The notes below the pieces were generated by a model that saw only the letters and a list, made by a program, of their open reading frames with translations, was not told the DNA's origin and searched no databases. 5,699 nt of DNA from Acidobacteriota bacterium (GTDB lineage Bacteria; Acidobacteriota; Terriglobia; Terriglobales; Acidobacteriaceae): positions 1 through 5,699 of the forward strand of contig JAJXXG010000409.1 of NCBI GenBank assembly GCA_021781255.1, written 5' to 3'. Below are positions 1-4,030 of this stretch, one piece after another (positions within the stretch are counted from its first letter, which is position 1; every line of letters starts with the position of its first letter). A program made the translations under genes and the position numbers.

Positions 1-675
1 AGTTTCACCGGGCAAGGGCGCAGCGGGAGGAGTTGCAGCCTCGGCAATTGCAGGTGGCGCCTCGGGTTTGGGCTGCAGAACGGTGGGCGGTGGCTGCGGT
101 GGAGTAGCAGCCGGCAAAGGTGCAGACGCGGCCGGCCGAGTCGCTGTTGACAGCTGCTCCAGGTGGTGCAACACGTCCTCTTTTGTAATGCGCCCTTGAG
201 GGCCGGTGCCGGCAATCTCCTCCAGGTTCAGATTGTTGTCTTTTGCGATGCGCCGCACCAGAGGCGAGCTCTTCACATGCTTTTCCGTGCTCACCGGCGA
301 AGCGAAGGACGCCGGCGCCGAGGAAGCTAATGGTGTTGCGGGTGGAGTGCTCAAACTGGCAGCGCTTGCTTCTTCCACACCAGGTGCAACCTCCGGCGCG
401 TCCGTCGAGGGCACTCTACTGGGAGCAATTTCTGTTGCGTTGTCCGCGATCACCGCGACCACTGTGTTCACCTCTACGGTGGCGCCTTCCTCCACCTTGA
501 TCTCGCTCAGCACTCCTGCGATGGGTGAGGGAATTTCGGCATCGACCTTATCAGTGGAAATCTCGAACAGTGGCTCGTCTTTCTCCACTGGATCGCCTAC
601 CTGTTTCAGCCATTTGCTGATTGTGCCCTCGAAGATCGACTCGCCCATCTGGGGCATGATGACGTTGGTTGGCAT
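1..675 (-). CDS. 2-oxo acid dehydrogenase E2, dihydrolipoamide acyltransferase (N-terminal part, cut by window edge)
   Basis: This is the core subunit of a 2-oxo acid dehydrogenase complex in the cytoplasm. It receives the acyl group from E1 on a swinging lipoyl arm and passes it to CoA. The minus strand reads 225 codons without a stop to base 1. Residues 1-78 form a lipoyl domain, with the lipoylation site in ISTDKVDAE (Lys43). Residues about 79-134 are a Ser/Pro/Ala linker. Residues about 136-172 are a peripheral-subunit-binding domain (SSPLVRRIAKDNNL, then GTGPQGRITKEDVL), which docks E1 or E3. Residues 173-225 are a second Pro/Ala-rich linker. The catalytic acyltransferase domain (HxxxD motif) should follow outside the window. 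The ATG start is backed by GGAGAAGAG at 681-689 and by the domain beginning right at Met1. It is transcribed away from the E1 genes, which is unusual. The acyl substrate is not resolved; the class is certain. Confidence 0.95.
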   Translation of the reverse strand, partial: MPTNVIMPQMGESIFEGTISKWLKQVGDPVEKDEPLFEISTDKVDAEIPSPIAGVLSEIKVEEGATVEVNTVVAVIADNATEIAPSRVPSTDAPEVAPGVEEASAASLSTPPATPLASSAPASFASPVSTEKHVKSSPLVRRIAKDNNLNLEEIAGTGPQGRITKEDVLHHLEQLSTATRPAASAPLPAATPPQPPPTVLQPKPEAPPAIAEAATPPAAPLPGET

Positions 676-680
676 CGACA

Positions 681-689
681 CTCTTCTCC
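681..689 (-). promoter_or_regulatory. Ribosome binding site of the E2 gene
   Basis: On the minus strand GGAGAAGAG lies 5 bases before the ATG at 675 (10 bases from the GGAG core). It fixes the E2 start, which also coincides with the first residue of the lipoyl domain. Confidence 0.7.
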
Positions 690-936
690 GCTATCGGAAT
701 AGGATGGGAAACCGCCGAACTGAGTACCGGATCCTAAGACGGGCGCGAATTTACCCTTAAAACCCAGCGGCAAGCTCATCTCGCAACCTGCACCTAATCA
801 AGGCTTTATTTTCGCTCTCATACACCCGTCGTTTCTATGGGACTCCTGTTTGTATGCGTAGTACAGCCGTCTCATTGCCGGCATCTCTGCATGAGCGAAA
901 GATAGAGGAATGGAGGACCTGCGCAGGGTTGCGTAC

Positions 937-944
937 AGGTGGAG
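937..944 (+). promoter_or_regulatory. Ribosome binding site deciding the E1-alpha start at 951
   Basis: AGGTGGAG lies 6 bases before the ATG at 951. The in-frame GTG at 939 falls inside this element and has no better site of its own, so the ATG at 951 is preferred. ACCTG at 917-921 could pair with CAGGT at 936-940 and partly hide the site; this is weak and speculative. Confidence 0.65.
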
Positions 945-950
945 ATCAAA

Positions 951-2036
951 ATGACAACTACCCAGGATCTGATCAGTACCGGAGCACTTCAGCCAGGCAC
1001 GGATTCATCGGGTAAGGACCTCGATTCGGCTTTGCTTCGGCGTCTTTATACCTACATGCTGAAATGCCGTACTGTTGAGGATCGCATTCGCGTGCTGTAT
1101 CGCCAGGGCCGGTTCGCGGGCAATTACTTCAATGCCATCGGCCAGGAGGCTACAGAAGTCGGGGCTACGGTTGACTTATTGCCGGAAGACACTGTCGCAC
1201 CCTCCCATCGCAACTTTGTCGCTCACATCATGAAGGGAACGCCGCTTCCACTGATGTTCGCGCACATCTACGGGCGCAAGGACAGCCCTGACCAGGGCCG
1301 CTCCGCGCCAGCGCATTGCGGCTATGCGCCTTTGAACATTATCACCCCGTCCTCCACCATTGCCGCGCAACTGAACATCGGTACAGGGATCGCCTTGGCT
1401 CACAAAATGCACCGCAAACCCTACATCGTTGTGGCGCTATCGGGCGAAGGCTCGACAAGCCTGGGCTTCTGGCATGAGGCGGTGAACTTTTCGGCCGTTC
1501 ACAAATTGCCCATGATCTTTGTGGTCGAGAATAACCTCTACGCGGAATCTGTTCCCGTTGCGCTGCAGACAGCGGTCGAAGATATAAGCGTGAAAGCGCA
1601 GGCATACGGGATCCCCGGCATTACTGTGGACGGAAACGATGTGGTCGCCGTATACACGGCGATGCGAGAGGCCATCGAGCGGGCCCGCTCCGGTGGCGGT
1701 CCAACGCTGCTTGAGTCGAAGACCTATCGCTGGTACGGGCACTCCGAAATTGATCCTGCCAAGTACCGCGACGCCGCCGAAGTGGAGTACTGGAAGTCGC
1801 GTGATCCCATTGCAGCCATGGAGCGCTATCTGACCGAGCGCGATCTGTGGACAGAACAGTGGAAGAAAGAGTTGCTGGCGGATATCAATCGCGAGATCGA
1901 CGAGGCCATCTCCTTTGCTGAGCGGTCGCCCGCACCGCAGGCTGAGGAAGCTCTCGATCACGTGTATTCCTTCAGCATTCGCGAGCGTGAATTGGAGCGA
2001 AAGCCTTACAGTCCGCAATACCCGAGGAGGCAGTAA
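951..2036 (+). CDS. 2-oxo acid dehydrogenase E1 component, alpha subunit
   Basis: This is the TPP-binding alpha subunit of the heterotetrameric (alpha2beta2) E1 of a pyruvate, branched-chain 2-oxo acid or acetoin dehydrogenase complex. E1 decarboxylates the 2-oxo acid and reductively acylates the E2 lipoyl group in the cytoplasm. Counting from the ATG at 951, the protein is 361 residues, a normal family length. The TPP/Mg motif runs from GEG at residues 165-167 to the Asn pair at 194-195 (FVVENN). The Glu in GEG, in place of the commoner Asp, is also known from branched-chain E1-alpha. A conserved loop WYGHSEIDPAKYR is at 261-273, followed by WKSRDPI at 281-287. The loop around residues 116-123 reads GRSAPAHC where many relatives have GRGGSMH. 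A GTG start at 939 would add four residues, but it overlaps the ribosome binding site. Its stop overlaps the start of the beta subunit by one base, so the two are translationally coupled. The substrate is not settled. Confidence 0.95.
   Translation: MTTTQDLISTGALQPGTDSSGKDLDSALLRRLYTYMLKCRTVEDRIRVLYRQGRFAGNYFNAIGQEATEVGATVDLLPEDTVAPSHRNFVAHIMKGTPLPLMFAHIYGRKDSPDQGRSAPAHCGYAPLNIITPSSTIAAQLNIGTGIALAHKMHRKPYIVVALSGEGSTSLGFWHEAVNFSAVHKLPMIFVVENNLYAESVPVALQTAVEDISVKAQAYGIPGITVDGNDVVAVYTAMREAIERARSGGGPTLLESKTYRWYGHSEIDPAKYRDAAEVEYWKSRDPIAAMERYLTERDLWTEQWKKELLADINREIDEAISFAERSPAPQAEEALDHVYSFSIRERELERKPYSPQYPRRQ
2024..2030 (+). promoter_or_regulatory. Ribosome binding site of E1-beta inside the E1-alpha end
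   Basis: GAGGAGG, a near-perfect anti-16S match, sits 5 bases before the ATG at 2036 and lies within the last codons of E1-alpha. It selects the ATG at 2036 over the second in-frame ATG at 2045 and supports coupled, equimolar expression of the two E1 subunits. Confidence 0.85.
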
Positions 2037-3022
2037 TGGCAGTCATGACTTACATCGACGCCATCAACTCCGCGCTACACGAGGAGATGGAACGTGATCC
2101 CAATGTCTTCATCATCGGTGAAGACGTCGGCAAGATGGGCGGCGCGTTTAAGGCGACCAAGGGGCTCCTGGAGAAATTCGGGGCCGAACGGGTGATCGAC
2201 TCGCCCCTTGCCGAGGGCGCCATTGTCAGTTCCTCCATCGGAGCTGCGATGGCGGGCATGCGCCCTGTCCCCGAGATCCAGTTCGCCGATTTCATCACCC
2301 CGGCCATGGACGCGATCACACAGCAGGCGGCCAAGCTGCGCTATCGCAGCGCCGGAACACAGACCTGCCCCATCACAGTCCGCGTCTGCTACGGAGGCAG
2401 CGTTGGTGGAGGGCTCTCCCATTCGCAAAGCAACACAAGCTGGTTCATTCATTGTCCAGGACTGATCGTTGTGGCGCCCTCCACTCCTTATGACGCCAAG
2501 GGCATGCTCAAGGCAGCCATCCGCAATGACGACCCGGTTATGTTCTTCGAGCACAAAAAGCTCTATCGCTCGCTGAAGGAAGAAGTGCCCGAAGGGGATT
2601 ACACCGTACCACTTCTCAAAGCCGAGGTCCGCCGCAAGGGAACGGATCTGACCGCGATCTCTTATGGTTACACTTTGCAGCTAACCTTGCAGGCGGCAGA
2701 GGCGGTGAAAGAGAAGTACGGAATCGATGTCGAAGTCGTGGACCTGCAAACTCTGGCTCCGCTCGATACAGATGCGTTCCTGAATTCGGTGGCCAAAACG
2801 AGCCGCGCTGTGATCGTGCACGAAGACAACCGGACCTTAGGGATCGGCGCCGAAGTATCTGCGGTCATCGCCGAACAGGCATTTGATTGCCTGGAGGCGC
2901 CCATCCTGCGCGTTACGGCACCCGATGTCCCACTGCTTCCGGCAGCTGCTGAATTGGAACGTTTTTGTACGATCTCGGTGGAGAAGATCGTCGCCGCATT
3001 TGAACGCACCATGGAGTATTAG
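2036..3022 (+). CDS. 2-oxo acid dehydrogenase E1 component, beta subunit
   Basis: This is the beta subunit of the TPP-dependent E1, partner of the alpha subunit encoded just upstream. The 328 residues match the usual size of about 325-340. The N-terminal pyrimidine-binding domain has GEDVG at 28-32 and SPLAEGAI at 56-63, where Glu60 is the expected residue activating the TPP aminopyrimidine. GLSHSQS at 126-132 carries the active-site His129. PGLIVVAPSTPYDAKGML at 141-158 is a family signature. The C-terminal transketolase-type domain has VHEDN at 261-265, GIGAEV at 269-274 and RVTAPDVPLLP at 292-302, which form the dimer and E2-binding part. The start overlaps the alpha stop as TAATG. No E2 or E3 follows on this strand; the E2 gene is divergent on the left. 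The assignment is very firm at family level, but the substrate stays open. Confidence 0.96.
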   Translation: MAVMTYIDAINSALHEEMERDPNVFIIGEDVGKMGGAFKATKGLLEKFGAERVIDSPLAEGAIVSSSIGAAMAGMRPVPEIQFADFITPAMDAITQQAAKLRYRSAGTQTCPITVRVCYGGSVGGGLSHSQSNTSWFIHCPGLIVVAPSTPYDAKGMLKAAIRNDDPVMFFEHKKLYRSLKEEVPEGDYTVPLLKAEVRRKGTDLTAISYGYTLQLTLQAAEAVKEKYGIDVEVVDLQTLAPLDTDAFLNSVAKTSRAVIVHEDNRTLGIGAEVSAVIAEQAFDCLEAPILRVTAPDVPLLPAAAELERFCTISVEKIVAAFERTMEY

Positions 3023-3048
3023 GTGAAGACTCAGGGAAGACTTTCGCA

Positions 3049-3078
3049 GCCTGGACCCACAATCACTTCGCGCCAGGC
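3049..3078 (+). terminator. Weak hairpin after E1-beta, possible transcript end
   Basis: GCCTGG at 3049-3054 is complementary to CCAGGC at 3073-3078, a 6-bp stem with an 18-base loop, 27 bases after the E1-beta stop. No T run follows, so it is not a classical intrinsic terminator. Nothing stronger was seen between the stop and the next promoter. Confidence 0.2.
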
Positions 3079-3178
3079 GCAAGTCAAATACCGGCACTAC
3101 CGCGTAAATGATTGATCTGGGGTATCTTATTGTCAGCTTGGAGAAAGTGCGCCACGTCCCTACGTGCTGATTTTCTCA

Positions 3179-3207
3179 TTGATTTAGAATCGCGGTGTGA
3201 TTTAAAT
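3179..3207 (+). promoter_or_regulatory. Candidate sigma-70-type promoter of the PAS-LuxR regulator
   Basis: TTGATT at 3179-3184 and TTAAAT at 3202-3207 are separated by 17 bases, each matching the -35 and -10 consensus at 4 of 6 positions. They lie in the most AT-rich part of the spacer and leave a leader of about 70 bases to the ATG at 3286. Such matches occur by chance, so this remains a candidate only. Confidence 0.35.
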
Positions 3208-3211
3208 CACT
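3196..3211 (+). promoter_or_regulatory. CRP/FNR-family type palindromic operator
   Basis: GTGATTTAAATCAC at 3197-3210 is a perfect 14-bp palindrome. With flanking bases it reads TGTGA-N6-TCACT, one base off the classical CRP half-site pair. Aligned to the FNR/DNR box TTGAT-N4-ATCAA it differs only at the outermost base of each half. It overlaps the candidate -10 at 3202-3207, which would suit repression more than class-II activation if that promoter is right. Its position upstream of a redox-type regulator next to a nitrite reductase-like gene fits an FNR/NnrR-like input, but the regulator itself is not in the window. Confidence 0.5.
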
Positions 3212-3273
3212 GCCTTGCTGGATGGTGGCCCTCGATGCTCGGTTGAGGGGAGATTGGTGAAGTTTCCATCTCT

Positions 3274-3280
3274 GGGGGTG
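3274..3280 (+). promoter_or_regulatory. Ribosome binding site of the PAS-LuxR gene
   Basis: GGGGGTG lies 5 bases before the ATG at 3286. It is a moderate match, and no other in-frame start with a better site is found upstream. Confidence 0.5.
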
Positions 3281-3285
3281 CATAA

Positions 3286-3939
3286 ATGCTGGAAGCCGAG
3301 TTGTTCGCCTTTCTTGAAGGATCTTCTGACGGCGTCTTTGCTGTCCGGGAATCGGGTGAGATCTGCTTTTGGAATCGGGCCGCACAGGAACTTTTTGGCT
3401 ACCCCGGAGAAGACGTGCTGGGCAAGACGTGCTCGGAACTCCTCCATGGCGTCGGGGCCTTGGGTACTCAGGTATGCCTTGAGCATTGTGTTGAGCTGCA
3501 GTCCACGCTGAAGGCAAAACCCATGCCCAACTTCGATCTGAACGTGACCACTCGCGGCGGAGAGCGGAAATGGGTAAACATTTCGACGATCCCCTATCTG
3601 AATCGCAGAACGCAAAGAACCCTGGTCGTCCACCTAGCGCGGGACATCAGCGTTCAGAAGAACCGCGAAGAAGCTTTCCACAAAATGATCGCTGTTTCGC
3701 GAGAAGTGTGCGCAATGGAAAGTTCTCCGAATGGAGCGGCGCCGGTGACCCCACTGTCTTCTCAGGAGTTGGAGATACTGCGGATGTTTGCAACAGGAAA
3801 AGATGCTCCACGGATCGCCAAGACGCTCGGTATCAGTCCGCAAACACTGCGCAATCATCTCCACCACATCAACAAAAAACTCAGAACTCATAATCGGCTT
3901 GAGGCGGTGACACACGCCGTTCAGCGCCACCTGATTTGA
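3286..3939 (+). CDS. PAS domain, LuxR-type helix-turn-helix transcriptional regulator
   Basis: This is a 217-residue cytoplasmic one-component regulator. Residues about 5-122 form a PAS sensor domain: SSDGVFAVRESGEICFWNRAAQELFGYPGEDVLGK is a typical PAS beginning (13-47), and the PAS core ends with VVHLARDIS at 114-122. A short helical joint follows (123-145). Residues about 155-217 are a LuxR/FixJ-type DNA-binding domain: LSSQELEILRMFATGKDAPRIAKTLGISPQTLRNHLHHINKKL, with the recognition helix around 184-194. There is no receiver domain and no kinase, so the signal is presumably sensed by the PAS domain itself. Cys49, Cys64 and Cys68 cluster in the variable PAS loop (CSELLHG, then CLEHC), with Cys27 and Cys142 elsewhere; this could hold a metal, Fe-S cluster or redox switch, but that is inference. 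A CRP/FNR-type palindrome precedes it. It converges with the copper-protein gene. The target genes are unknown. Confidence 0.88.
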   Translation: MLEAELFAFLEGSSDGVFAVRESGEICFWNRAAQELFGYPGEDVLGKTCSELLHGVGALGTQVCLEHCVELQSTLKAKPMPNFDLNVTTRGGERKWVNISTIPYLNRRTQRTLVVHLARDISVQKNREEAFHKMIAVSREVCAMESSPNGAAPVTPLSSQELEILRMFATGKDAPRIAKTLGISPQTLRNHLHHINKKLRTHNRLEAVTHAVQRHLI

Positions 3940-3972
3940 TGAATGCCGAGGATTGCAGGACCGGAGAACAGG

Positions 3973-4023
3973 CGGTCTCATCGATGGCCTTTGTCAGTTC
4001 GGCACGGTACATTGATGAGACCG
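3973..4023. terminator. Long hairpin between convergent genes, likely bidirectional terminator
   Basis: CGGTCTCATCGATG at 3973-3986 pairs with CATTGATGAGACCG at 4010-4023: 14 base pairs including one G-T wobble, around a 23-base loop. It fills most of the 91-base gap between the regulator's stop (3939) and the copper-protein gene's stop (4031). That is where a shared two-way terminator is expected. There is no T run on either side, so it may instead protect mRNA 3' ends or act with Rho. Confidence 0.5.
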
Positions 4024-4030
4024 GATGCGG

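Larger units (their letters stand above)
676..950. promoter_or_regulatory. Divergent intergenic region between E2 and E1-alpha
   Basis: This 275-base non-coding stretch must hold promoters for both the leftward E2 gene and the rightward E1 pair. I do not see a convincing -35/-10 pair on either strand. Symmetry is present: TTTCGCTC at 810-817 and its exact complement GAGCGAAA at 893-900, 75 bases apart, and a perfect 10-bp palindrome CCTGCGCAGG at 918-927, just before the E1-alpha ribosome binding site. Either could be an operator, but such short matches also arise by chance. No RNA gene or riboswitch fold was recognised here. Confidence 0.4.

Noticed and set aside
206..760. Open frame of 184 codons on the plus strand
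   Set aside because: It is antisense to the lipoyl and subunit-binding domains of E2, which are unmistakable on the minus strand. Its Ser/Thr/Ala-rich translation has no recognisable domain.
1437..2018. Open frame of 193 codons on the minus strand
   Set aside because: It is fully antisense to E1-alpha, with no domain or ribosome binding site seen. Long shadow frames are expected in GC-rich genes.
2075..2554. Open frame of 159 codons on the minus strand
   Set aside because: It is a shadow of E1-beta. The His/Arg/Gly-rich composition is typical of an antisense frame.
3025..3042. Direct repeat GAAGACT at 3025-3031 and 3036-3042
   Set aside because: Seven bases and only two copies just after a stop codon; no regulatory logic was seen and it is likely chance.
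3153..3166. Inverted repeat CACGT-CCCT-ACGTG upstream of the regulator
   Set aside because: The 5-bp arms with a 4-base loop do not extend further, and no T run follows. It is too short to call an operator or terminator.
3202..3633. Minus-strand frames opposite the PAS-LuxR gene, reaching into its promoter region
   Set aside because: The sense strand encodes clear PAS and LuxR domains, and the opposing frames show nothing recognisable.
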